A DNA stretch of 52,171 nt, from contig DF237553.1 of assembly GCA_000708835.1 (NCBI GenBank), forward strand, positions 1 through 52,171. Direction: 5' to 3'. Source of the DNA: Klebsormidium nitens (lineage: Eukaryota > Streptophyta > Klebsormidiophyceae > Klebsormidiales > Klebsormidiaceae). The position numbers were made by a program, and so were the translations under genes. The notes under the pieces were generated by a model. The model had not been told where the DNA came from. It did not search any database and was given only the letters and a program-made list of their open reading frames with translations. Shown piece after piece: positions 11,901 to 23,300 of the stretch (within the stretch, counting starts at the first letter, position 1; the number at the start of each line of letters is the position of its first letter).

Positions 11901-13527
11901 ACTGTGCATCTGCGGCACAGGACATCATCCACTGCCACGACTGGTCGTCCGCTCCCGCTGCGTGGATGTACTGGGACCTGTACCATGCCAACGGCATGCC
12001 CAACCCGCGCGTCGTGTTCACCATCCACAACCTCGAGTTTGGCGTGCCCCAGATCGGCCGCGCCATGGCCGCCGCCAACAAGGCGACCACCGTGAGCACC
12101 ACTGCACCCCTCATCCCCTCGCTGTTGTGGCCCGGTTTTCGAGCGAGGGCCAGTCGAACTTTTGCACGCCAGGCGCTCATTTTCGAGACAAGGTACGAAA
12201 AGGACCTTCGTTGAGAATTCTTTGCTGACCGCCACCCTCCGCTTAAGTCGCTGCCCCCGCTTTGCTGCGCAGGTGTCTCCGACGTACGCCAGGGAGGTGT
12301 CGGGCCACGGCGCCATCGCCCCCCACGTCGGCAAGTTCCACGGCATCCGCAACGGCATCGACGCCGACATCTGGGACCCGCTCGGCGACGACTTCCTGCC
12401 CGTGAGTGCCGCGCACCACCCAGCACGACCGCACTGAGATACTCTGCTCGAGCCACAATCAGTTTGATAGAGTATGCGGCAGCCAATCAGGGCGCCGCGA
12501 TTGCCTCCCATTTCCTGGGCCGCCTCAATGCTTGTGACGGCTCCTGTCTTCTCTAAGCCCCCGGTATTCAATTTTGTCATCGCTGCTAACGCGCGCACCT
12601 CCGCTTGCGCTGCAGTTGCCGTACAGCCCTGAGGAGGTGGTGGCGGGCAAGGCGGCGGCGAAGGCGGAGCTGCAGCGGCGGCTGGGCCTGGTGGAGGACG
12701 CGGGGCGGCCGGTGGTGGGGTTCATCACGCGGCTGACCGCGCAGAAGGGCATCCACCTGATCAAGCACGCCCTCTGGCGCAGCCTGGAGCGCGGCGCGCA
12801 GGTCGTCCTGCTCGGCAGCGCGCCCGACTCGCGCGTGCACAACGAGTTCGCGGGGCTGGCCAACCAGCTGCAGGCGCGCTTCGGCGGCCACGCGCGGCTC
12901 TGGCTCGGCTACGACGAGCCGCTGAGCCACCTCATCTACGCGGGCAGCGACGTCATCTGCGTGCCGTCCATGTTCGAGCCGTGCGGGCTGACGCAGATGA
13001 CGGCCATGCGCTACGGGGCAGTGCCAGTCGTGCGCAAGTGAGCCGCGTCAACTCAACTCTGAGCCGGCCTGTTTGGATGTGCCCAACTTGAAGTGGAGAA
13101 ATCAAGCCTGCAACTGAAACAGTGTTCTTAAACTCGTGTATGACGCAGCGTGCCACTCTCGAACACTAGACATCATCTTTTCGACGGCAGGCTGTTCTGG
13201 CCTACAGCTGGAACGGGCCCTCAAAGCACCGCGGCCAGAACGCCCTTGCCTGTGTGTCCTCGCAGGACGGGGGGCCTGGCCGACACCGTGTTCGACCTGG
13301 ACCACGACCGCGAGCGTGCAGGGCGCGAGGGGTTGCAGCCCAACGGGTACTCCTTCGAGGGCACCGACGCGTCAGCGGTGGACTACGCCATCAACCGCGC
13401 GCTGGACCACTGGTACAACGACCGGGCGTCGTGGAACACCCTGGCGCGCACTGTCATGGAGCAGGACTGGAGCTGGAACCGGCCTGCGCTCGACTACCTC
13501 GAGCTATACTATGGCGCACGGAAGTAG
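5921..13527 (+). CDS. SS3: Starch synthase III, plastidial (3 x CBM53 + GT5)
   Basis: ADP-glucose:alpha-1,4-glucan glucosyltransferase that elongates amylopectin chains in the plastid. Fifteen exons close in frame to 1210 residues: 5921-6088, 6450-6495, 6709-7617, 8258-8524, 8976-9242, 9531-9745, 9989-10259, 10537-10718, 10951-11058, 11307-11416, 11620-11725, 11921-12091, 12273-12401, 12616-13037, 13266-13527. Residues 1-56 look like a transit peptide. Residues 72-310 are Arg/Gly-rich, then acidic low complexity. Three CBM53 starch-binding repeats begin near 312, 482 and 647, the first two followed by charged helices. The GT5 catalytic region (about 763-1210) has KVGGLGDV (from Lys775), HCHDWSSAP, FEPCGLTQ (Glu1104) and KTGGL. 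It ends in WSWNRPALDYLELY, as in land-plant SSIII. No key residue is missing. The protein is somewhat longer than the roughly 1,030-residue Arabidopsis enzyme because of the linker. Confidence 0.97.
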
Positions 13528-13860
13528 GACGGAAACACATGTAAAGCAGACAGTACCAAGCCCTATGACCACCGTGTCGTGGAAGATCTGGTCTGGCGAA
13601 GGGAAGCAGTGTTTGAGGGTTTCCACACGCGAGTGTTTCTGGTATCTCGCGTCACGTAGCGACTTTGATACCGTCCCAGCTTGTCAACTGATTTGATTAC
13701 CTCACTGCATCCAGGGACTTCCCTTCCGTGGCTGTGCACAGCACTGTAGGGACGTCCATCCATCCTGTCAATCCACATTCGAAGTCCGAGTCAGTGAACT
13801 AGGTTTAGCGTCGACAAGCAATCGTCAACTTAGCAGGCTTGGGGCAGCATTTGCGAGGCG

Positions 13861-13880
13861 CCTCCATTTGAAAATGGAGG
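13861..13880. repeat. Short perfect hairpin
   Basis: CCTCCATTT and its exact complement AAATGGAGG are separated by only two bases (GA). It lies about 330 bp downstream of the SS3 stop codon and, if transcribed, could sit in or just after the 3' UTR. No poly-T tract follows. Confidence 0.6.
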
Positions 13881-14740
13881 GAGCACAGGTTCACCTGACA
13901 ATTGCATGCCAATGGAAGCCTTTTGTATTATCGATCAATTTAGGCACGGGCGAATACCAGAGGATTGGAACTGGATCATTCGACTCAGCCCTATGGTCAG
14001 AAGCAAAGTTGAGTCCTGGTGCGCGACTCAGTCAGTGACTTTGTGTAGCACGTACATACGAGACAACGTGCTCTTTGGTGCCAGCTACTGATGATCAAGC
14101 TGCATTCCCTGATTGCATGATTGCTGCTTTTATCAGTGAACCCGATAAATCGGCCCGCTCGGCGACCCTATCAAAGTTCCAAGTCTAGGGTCGCAACAAG
14201 GTCGATCGTGATGATCCGATGCACATCCATGTTTGTCGTCAGGACCTGATTGCGCGGCTGCACGTTACTTAGTAGCTCACCGTATGTGCATGTACGTGCT
14301 CACATGATCATATGCGCGCAATGCATAGCAGAGTATATAGAGTGCAGCTTGTACTAATCGTTCATTCGCAGCGCTATAGTCGTCTAGTCACGTCTTGATT
14401 GCATGACTGAACAAGAACTTTGGAACAATCCCAAAGAAGTTCAGGTGCTGGTACTTTCCATCCATTTTCCAGTGGTAATGTACATCCGATCGCTGAGCAG
14501 CTTTTGTGTTATAGGAAAATACATTTCTAGTACGATCTGCGGTGTATACGTACTAAAGAGAAGTTGGAATTGGAGTACACATGTTGAATTGCATGCACTT
14601 GAAGCATGACGGTTAATTCGATCGAGAAAAACACACCACAATGATATGTGTGCCATGAGAAGCCTAAGCTAGCTACTATTGCATGGCCTCTTTGCAATTA
14701 CCGTATACATGATGGCTGCGGCGAAAATCCAGTAGATGCT

Positions 14741-14812
14741 GGCGCCGCGGACTGATTGAACTTATACTCAAAACATGCATCTCTTGAGTTCAATCATGGT
14801 TCGCGGCGCGCC
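14741..14812. repeat. Imperfect inverted repeat / hairpin
   Basis: The left arm (14741-14771) and right arm (14784-14812) are complementary over GGCGCCGCG-like and GATTGAACT-like blocks, with a five-base bulge, leaving a loop of about 12 bases. Size and mismatch pattern would suit either a degraded small inverted-repeat transposon or a small-RNA precursor. Sequence alone does not decide. Confidence 0.55.
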
Positions 14813-15587
14813 GCAAAGACTCGTCGGACCTGTACCAAGTTAGAAATGATTCTAGCTAGCGCGCCAGCTTAGTATAGCTCATACTATAGGACTTACTCAT
14901 ATCAAAGCATAGTACATCAGATATGCTATATAGCTCGTATATGTATAACGGGATGTGTCAAATTCTCCATCGAGTCTAGCTAGAGCCATGTTTAATCGTC
15001 AATGGCCCGGCATCGGCGGCATGGCCCCGCGCGCCGTTGTAGTGCAGATTTTCCAGTACATCCAGTGAATTGGCATCGGGTCACTGATATATGGACGCGC
15101 ATTCAACCTCAAGTATTTGCATGCCGATGTCACATGTCGCGAAACATGGTATCTATGCGCGATTTGCCGACCGTAAAGTACACTGCATGGCTTGTCACTG
15201 AGTTGCATGGCAACTCGAACTAAGTGACTTACTTAGTAGGCCTTTATGTGCCATGGCATTTATGAATAGTTTTTAATGCTAGTACATACGTGTACGAAAG
15301 CCTGGTCATTATTGCGTATGATATCTCTATGATCTGCATCCAGTAGCATTCACCAACTTCGGTACGTTGGGCTAGCCTTACAAGGGGTGATGAAGATTGC
15401 AACAAATAGAGAGTCACCGACATCAGCCTAGCTATGCACAAGATGGCAAATGCATGTGCAGCAGCGGGCCCGTCCTGGGCCCCATAAGCTTTTGACATAA
15501 CCGCAGCTTGATGCATCTCGAAAAAGGTCGATGACTTGGCCGCGGCGCTCCAGATAACGTAGTTCTCTCCGGCTCCTGCTTCAGCCT

Positions 15588-18500
15588 CTACTTCTCGAAC
15601 ATGCCCTTCTTGACCCAGCCGGGGGCCAGCACCTTCTTGCCCCGCGCGAAGCTCCAGCGCAGCGCCAGGTCCGCTTCCCGCAGGACCAGCACGTCCCCCG
15701 GCAGCCCCGCCTCCACCCGGCCTGCCACCAAGCAGGAGGGGTAAGTGCGGGGAGAGCGCCGATGCTTGTCAACGTGCGAGCGGAAAGCTCGGTGGTTCCG
15801 GTCGACCCTTCTTGAGCAAACAGGCTGCCTGTGAGCGGCGACGCAACAAAGGGAGCGCAGCAGGCACTATAGTCCACCACGAGAAGTTGTCTTGCCCCGC
15901 TGCACAGCCGCTGGTCCAATTGTGCGATCCCTCAGTCAGACACGGAGATCGCAGCGCCAACTCAATCAGTATGGCGGCCTCGAGGGCGGGCAAGCGCTCG
16001 TCCCCGTAGGTGCACCCCGCGGTCACTAGGTGGACTTCAGTGTAGAAGCAAGTGTATGACCGTGTCAAGCCATCACGTGCAAACAAGAGATAGGATGGCG
16101 CCGTCACCTGCGGCGAGCAGGCCGAGGAAGTGGGCGGGGTTGCGGGTCACGAGCTGCAGCGCGGTGGGGAAGGCCCACCCGTGCGCGAGCACCAGGGCGC
16201 GCACCGTGGCCAGCAGCGATGCCGGCGAGAAGGCGCCGTAGCGCACCAGCCGACCCGCGCTGTCGTACTGCGGCAAGTCGACGGGAAGGGTCGACAAGCC
16301 CAGACCACAATTCTGCTACGTGCAATTGATCTGGAAAGAGAACACAGCCTCTCGACCGATCGCAATGGTACTTTTGACAATATCCAGGCATGATCATCAG
16401 CGCTGGCGAGGCACACGGAAGCGCTTTGGATGGGGCGAAGAAGCCTTTCAAGAGGAAGGCGGGCAGCGGGTCGTACTTCGGGGAGCGAGCCAAAGGCGTC
16501 GGACGAAAGGGAGACACCCGAGAGCGGCACCCCGACGCGCCGCCACTCCAACAACGCCGCTACAGACGCATTCTCGCCCGCCTGCACCAGAAATGCACCA
16601 AGCGGTCAATACCAGAGACGCATACGCCTGCATGGTCAGCGACCAGATACAGGCCCCGCAAGATCTGCCCCAAGCTGCTCCTATGCCGAGCCGGCCTGCT
16701 TTCTCCAGCCAGATGTTGAGACCAAAGGGCTTTCCTTTGTGCCTTGACATTTTCAATTTTTCGTTTGACTATTACAACAGATTTAGCTCAGAGCACGGCC
16801 GTTTCGGGAGTGCATCAGAGAACCCCAGCGAACCTCGCTGATCGTTTGTCTTTCTGGCCCACCTGGTCAGCCGTGAAGTCGACGTGGCCCCCCTGGCGTA
16901 CCCAGCGCGCTGCATCGGCCAGCAAAGCGGGCCCGCGCAACGAAACGTGGGTGGGCAGCAGGTGCGTCATCGGGAGCGCACCGCCGGTCGCGTTCACCAC
17001 CGCCCACAGCGGGCCCAGCAACGACGGCGCCTGCAGGGCCAAGGGAAGGCGGCATCAGGAGCTGCCAGTAAACCAAATGACTGCCAACAAAGCAAGCATG
17101 GGCCTTAGGGACGGGGCGAAACGCCCTGGTGTTAGCGACAAAGTAGACTGATGGCCTCATAGCGCTCCTAAGACACAGGTCGCCCACCAAAGGTCCACAT
17201 GACTCTTTTCTTTCGAATCAGACACGAGGGTGGTCTTGGACACCAGTCAATTGAGAGGGCTCCCCAGCGTACATGGGTGGAGCGGCGGCGCGGCGCCCCG
17301 ACGTACATCGCCGACATGCAGGTGCAGCACGCCGCGCTTGCCAATCAGCATGCCGCCCACGCGGGCGTCTGCCGCCAGGCTCAGCAGCTCCGCTGTGGAC
17401 GGCCAGCTGCTGCGGTGGTCGCTCACCGCCACCTCGCCCGCGCCCACCACCTGTGCGGAGCAACCGAGAGAACGCTTCAGAAACGATGACAACGACTGCA
17501 CCACGAGCTTCAAGGTGAAAATGTGGCGTGGCTGCTTCGACGGGAAGGCAAGGGGTTTAGTTGCGGACACTGTGCGTCCGGGTTGGACGGCCTGCATTGG
17601 AGCTCAAAGCTTCTAGCTTGCCTATGGCGGCGATTGAATTGATCCAAGCCCAGCCATCAGTGGACCAGGTGGCATGCTTGCCTGGTCCACAAGGGTCATG
17701 TCCCGCACGAGGGAGCCGGTGAGGGTGGGCGACGGCACGCGGTAGCAGCCGACCCACATGTGCGCGTGCAGGCCATCCGCCTCCAGGGCAGCCACCTGCG
17801 GGAGCATGGTTGAAAATAGAGGGAAGTCGAGTTTGTTGCCTGGGAAATTTTCAAACAAATTGGGCTCTCACAATCGAGTAAACACAGCGTCAACAAGATT
17901 GCGCAGCACGGCGATTTTATTGACCAAGAAGGTACCGAGCTCATTTTCACCCCGACAAACGATAGCCATGCAAGTCCCATAGCCCTACCTTGGCGCGCAG
18001 GTTCTCCAGGCTGCGGCTGACGCAGTCGGTGCCCAGAGTACCCACCACTGTGGTCACGCCCGCCGCGATGATCTCAGAGAGCTGGGCCTCCGGCTGCAGA
18101 TCAACGTAGACGACACGGGTTGGAAACAAGATATTTATCCTCGAAGAACCTGGTACGAAAAACTGAGTTAGCCATCTCAGGTCAGGAGGCATATCAGTCT
18201 ATAGGCCCCGCTTTCTGCTTCGCCTTCCAACCCTCCCTCTCGTGGGAGTTGGAGACCATTCGTAAAACATCAATGCATCACCGCTGCGTCATTTCATTGT
18301 TTCACCAGGTTCTAGTGACCAGGCTGTTTTAGACACAACGACAAGTCCGCTAAGGTTGGAAATTCTGGTGGTTGAAGAGCCCTCACCGTCCTGCTTGCGG
18401 GTCCTGCTTCTCCGCCCCCGCCTGTGATGTGCTCGTGGATGTCCACAAATCCAGGCACTACCACATGTCCCGCAGCGTCAATCACCTGGGGGGGGGGTAG

Positions 18501-19486
18501 GACACAGACCTCAGGCTGCCAATAAAAGCAGTCAGATCTGACCCGCCATTGCAGAAGCTCCCGACTTGCAAGTCACCGGCACTAGAGTTCTTGACCGGCA
18601 AGCAGTCAACACACTCTGGGACCACTTTCCCCAGATATAAGCTGGAATACGGATTGGCATAATAGATCCGGCCAGATGCTGACAGGGTGAGCTTTTGCCA
18701 CAGTGGCCTAAGTGGGTGGCATAGTTGAGCGCTGCACTGCTGTCCCCTTTGACTAGACCCTCTACAGAGCAGCTTTTAGGGGCGCCTACCAGTGTCCATC
18801 ATGAGAGGCTCACCTCGATTGGCAGGCCAGAGAAGTTAGCGGCGGGCATGTCTTGCGGGTCTAGGATCGCTGCAATCATGCCCCCCGCCAGAAGCACATC
18901 TTGACACCCTTCACACAACAAACAGTCAGGTCAGGGAGCAGGGAATGGCACCTGCTCCACCACTGTTGGAGCGCTACAAGCTGCAGTGAGGGTCATCAGG
19001 GAGGGGCATGGAGCACAGCGCAGGTCCACACTTGACAGCAGCATCCTCAAAAGTAAAGGACCTGTAGCAAGACACCCCTGAAAAGATGCCAGATGAAACC
19101 AGGATACCAGCAGCTGCACATATGTGTATTGCAAGATTTCTTGATGCAGTCTTACATACCAGGGGCTCGGGGGTGAAGACCTTTCCATTGATCAGCAATG
19201 TCATGGTAGGAGGAGTCTGAGTATCATGCTTTGGCGCAGCTTTGCTCAGATGACTGTCAAGGGCTGCGTCACATGTGGCAGCTCCTTGGCCTCCTTGCAA
19301 GCACTGATCAGCGGCAGCCCCGCTATGCGCGTCTACCTCTAGAGTGTGAGCACTATGCATAGCCCAGATTTGGAGCATCGCTGAGACGACAAAGAAGTAC
19401 AGAACAAACTGCATTTTGCGGGGTGACCGCAGCATTGTAAAATGCGATAGAATCTTGTCCTCTGATGCAAGAGCTTTAAGGCTCAT
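15588..19486 (-). CDS. iadA: IadA-type isoaspartyl dipeptidase (amidohydrolase)
   Basis: Predicted metal-dependent hydrolase of beta-aspartyl dipeptides. Exons: (19486 or 19204)-19156, 18908-18814, 18485-18387, 18093-17989, 17795-17682, 17450-17307, 17030-16863, 16581-16477, 16267-16108, 15721-15588. From ATG 19204 it is 390 residues, the length of E. coli IadA, and collinear with it. Metal ligands are visible: His65 and His67 in HEH, His199, His230 and Asp286. Substrate-site equivalents Glu74, the Tyr of GCYRVPS, Arg167 and Ser290 are present. Glu160 stands where E. coli has the carboxylated Lys162, and the Arg233 equivalent appears shifted by one (Arg234). An in-frame extension to ATG 19486 adds 94 residues with a hydrophobic, signal-peptide-like stretch, so the start and compartment are uncertain. 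The intron at 17451-17681 is GC-AG. Related imidase-like amidohydrolases are the alternative function. Confidence 0.9.
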
Positions 19487-20353
19487 CACACGCCTGACTA
19501 GTTGAAAAAAGGCGTTGCTGGTGATAATCGCCGGCCCGGCCCCTGCAGCCTAAAAAGCTGCTTGCACCCACGTCTTGTAATCTGTTCTGGCCGATCTACG
19601 CAGGACCTGCCACTTCAAAAACGAGCGGTTCCATCTTTGGGCATTGGCCGCATTAATTGTGATTGACCTTGTGTGCAAGTTTGCCCAGAACTTGAGAGCT
19701 CAAGATAGCAATGGCCGCCATGCACGCCGCCGCCATGCACAGGCTCGGAATTGCAGTGCCTGCCCGCAGAGCCGGCCGCGTGACACCGCCGCCGCAGGGT
19801 TTGAAGGGTTGGCTTGATTTTCATCAATGGTAGCCGTGCGATCTCGCAGATCGACGGTCGAAGTGGACACGCATCGTCTGCAAGCGGCCTTGAGGGCCGT
19901 CAACGGCCAGCGACCTATTTCGAAGACTTTCGCAGCACGCAGGGGCGGCGCCAGAACCTTCGACATCTTGCACACTCCTACTGTAAAGACGACCTGAGGC
20001 CTTATCATAAGACGCAAGTGGTGCGCCCTGTGCTGCGTCTCAGAAGACCCCACTTTAGCGCGCTAGCCTTTGCTCTTCTGCTCTGACTTGAGGCACTGCA
20101 CCGCCTGCAGACCACAATTGACGGCATTGGAGCATTGCTTCTACGCTGCGCCTCCAGAACCAGGGCAGCATTTGGACACACCTTGACAGAGTTGCCACGT
20201 CGGTTTGTTGACTTTCAGAAGAGCAAGCGGCGCAGTTGCTTCAGTTGCATGGTTTCTTGTGTGTGGAGAGGCGCGTGCAGCGTTGTGCTCGCCATACGGC
20301 AGTGCTTCGGGCTAGAAGACGTCAACAGGCAGGAGGAAGACAGGCTGGCCGTG
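19487..20353. promoter_or_regulatory. Divergent intergenic region, iadA / coiled-coil gene
   Basis: The region between two outward-facing start codons must hold both promoters and 5' leaders. Open frames cross it, but none has a recognisable motif. The frame that leads into the coiled-coil gene stays open upstream to about 20135, with another in-frame ATG at about 20249, so that gene's start may lie within this stretch. Confidence 0.45.
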
Positions 20354-23300
20354 ATGGATGTGCTGCTGCACAAGGCTCTCAGTCCAAGTAGCAGCACTCC
20401 GAGCCCGCCTCGCGGGAATGCTGAACTACACCACCAGAGACGAACAAAGGAAGGCTCACGGTAAGCCCTGCATGCCATCAAGCCTGAGCCCTTCTGAATC
20501 AGGCTGAAACGAAGCAGGAAGTTCAAGTGATTGTATTCAAAGGATCGTTTTCTGCAATGGTGATGAAGTAAGTGTTTTGGAAGCGTTGCAAGAGCACTTC
20601 AGCACCTTAAACGTTGCATAGAAGTTTCAAAGAAAGAACAGAATTCATTGTGGGTGCGCATGACAGGGTTCCTAGCAAATGGTCTTCACCTTGTAGACAG
20701 CAGTATCTTCTGAAAGTCGACCTTCTTTTGTGGGATTTTGACTACCATGCAACTTTTGACAATAGGGGGGTTTGTAAGAAAGACTGATTGACAACATTTT
20801 GAAAGGGGTTTCAACAACGGCCTTCTGGCCTAGGGGTTAAGTATGATAACAAAACCTTAAAAAAAAAGTGCTTGCTACTACAGAAGGCATCCAGGAGACT
20901 CCCCTTGCCAAAGCCAGCAATCTGGCTTTTGCCATCTGACAGGTGTCAGCGCTGGAGGGTGTTCAATTGAAGTTCATATACAGCTGTCTGGAGGTTGAGA
21001 GGTTCCTTACTCTTTCAAGGCTCCTATACATTAAAGCCTATTAACGAGGGGGGTGTACTAACAAAAAGGTTCAGAGTCATGGTATTGAAGTGCAAGCCTC
21101 TGCCAAAAGATTGCATCTGTTCGTTTGGCAAAGTGGTGCTCAGCATTGGCTGTCCGCTAGACAGCTTCTTGCTCAAGCACAGGTGTCCCTGTCATGAAAA
21201 GGTGTAGAAAGCCGTTGTGAGGAGCCTGGTGCGTCCTGTTCCCGCAGGCCCGCCAGCGCAAGCATGCTGCAGAAGGCTCTTGTCAAGCTGGTGCCCAAGG
21301 CCAAGCCTCCGCCCCCAAGCACCATGGAGACACCGGAAGGCTCGTACTTCGCGCTTCCAGTAAGTGCATACAAGGTCGATAACCCTGCCAAATACATTCA
21401 TAGCGCTGTTGCATAGATAACAACTTTTGCATTATTCTCAGATCCCGAGAGCCTGGGTGTTTGGCTTTGCAAACCTCGTGTCCTGAACCACACATTTCGA
21501 AGATGCACAGGGAGACTCCAGCTGTCTGCTTGTATGTCCTGGGCATTCTGTTGGAAGCTCGTCGATTCGTTGTCATCACCACGCAATACTAACCGTTTCG
21601 CTCATCCAGGTGGCAAAGCTTGTAGCCAGGCCTTCATCGCTTTTCATTCCTGGACTAAGAACCTATGTAAAACTATGCATCTTTTCGAAAGCAAACATGA
21701 ATGCTGACAACTGCAATCACATCCAACGCCAAAACCAAAGAACTTGAAACTGTTTCAGAGTTCCTCTCTTTGCCACCTGTCTGCCGTCCGAAAGATTCCT
21801 TGACATTCTGATCATCCCTAACGTCCCTGTCTCCCAGGCGGCTGACTCCGGGGTTCTCGCCCCCCCGGGCGGTATTCTGCGGCGCAACCCTGGGCTGGAG
21901 AACGCGGTTCCGCAGGCGGGCACGAGCGCGCGGCCGCCCGCGAGCAAGACGCCCGTGCGCAAGCAACTAGAGGAGGCGCTGCGGCACTACGCGCGGCTGC
22001 AGCAGGAGCTGGTGCTGGAGCAGGGGGCGAGGACCAAGCAGGGCGAACAGGTCAGTGACGCACTGGTGAAGGAAGAACTTTATAGGAAGTTATGAACTTG
22101 CTGTTGCACGGGAGAGTGGAGGGCAGCTCGTCATCCTAAATGCTTAAGCGGTTGATTGATTTTCTATTCTTCACTGCTTCCAAAGCTACGTCATTTAAGG
22201 GCCACGTTTTGGTGGTCGAGTGTTTGTTGCTTTTGCGGCAGATGCACATCAAAAGGTCCGCATCGCTCGAATGAGACGTTCATTTTTGATTATCTAGAGA
22301 CGACAGATACAGCCACGATTGCCAGGAATGAGTCATGATTGGCTGGCGGCTCGCAGGTGCGGGTGCTGACCCGCGAAAACGAGGAGCTGCGCCTGAAGGT
22401 GACTACTTTGGAGGGAACGATCACCGGTCTGCACGCGGTAAGCAGTTCACGAGCAATTTGTAGAAACAGATTTCGAACACATTTCGTCATCAAGTGTCAT
22501 TCGTAGAATTTGGCACCGTTCTTCTTGCTCTGATTGGAGTGAAAAGAGGGGGGTGAATGAAATCGACCCTGATCGAGGACTGGGGGCCGTAGCTTAAGAA
22601 AGTGGATCCTTAGGGTCTAAGCTAGACATTGTTGACAAAGACTAAGCTGTTCATACATCTATTTTTGGATTTGCAGGGATACCAGAGCAAGTTGCTCCTC
22701 CTCGAGAACGCGTTGCAAGAGTCGGAGAGCAAGAGAAAAGAGGGTGAGGATGCCAGAACACCAGAAAAGGCAGAATACTTAAAGATGCTTTCAATCACGC
22801 TGGGAAATAGATCTGAAACTGAACACAAACATTGAAACAAAAGATTTGATGTTGTTTCCGTCTTCGATCGTTCAATCTGATCGTCTGGCGTTTCAACGAT
22901 CTCGGACGCTTACACGAAGGCCATTATGACAAGTGACAGATCGTTCGAAGCCTTGGGAGTGTCTTGAGGTCCTAATTGTTAGTTAAGATTCATCTTGACA
23001 GGTGTCAGTCAGCTGTCAGAGGAGAGCGGCCTTCTGCCTGGAATTTTGACGGCACAGAGCGAGGTGAGGAAGCAGGCTCTGGCTTCAGATCGTTTATGAG
23101 AGTCCGTTTTGAGTCATATATGACCTTCCACGGCGTCCAAACGAGTTGCTGACTGAGTCGTACACGCAAAAGGCCTTCCTGAACCCGCAAGCTCTGCTTT
23201 GAACCCAGTGGCTGAACTCGCAAGCAGATAGCGTGTTTTTCGGTTTACGCAAGACGGCTGCGCTTCTAATCCCGTCATAAAACACTGCCAAGCAAGTAAG

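Larger units (their letters stand above)
13528..15587. other. Spacer between convergent genes
   Basis: This 2.06-kb region lies between the 3' ends of SS3 and the IadA-type gene and shows no supportable exon. A TGTAA motif about 11 bases after the SS3 stop could serve in polyadenylation, which is only a suggestion. From about 13800 the sequence becomes AT-richer and dense in CTAG, CATG and GATC words. Two hairpin-forming segments (13861-13880, 14741-14812) are listed separately. Confidence 0.6.
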
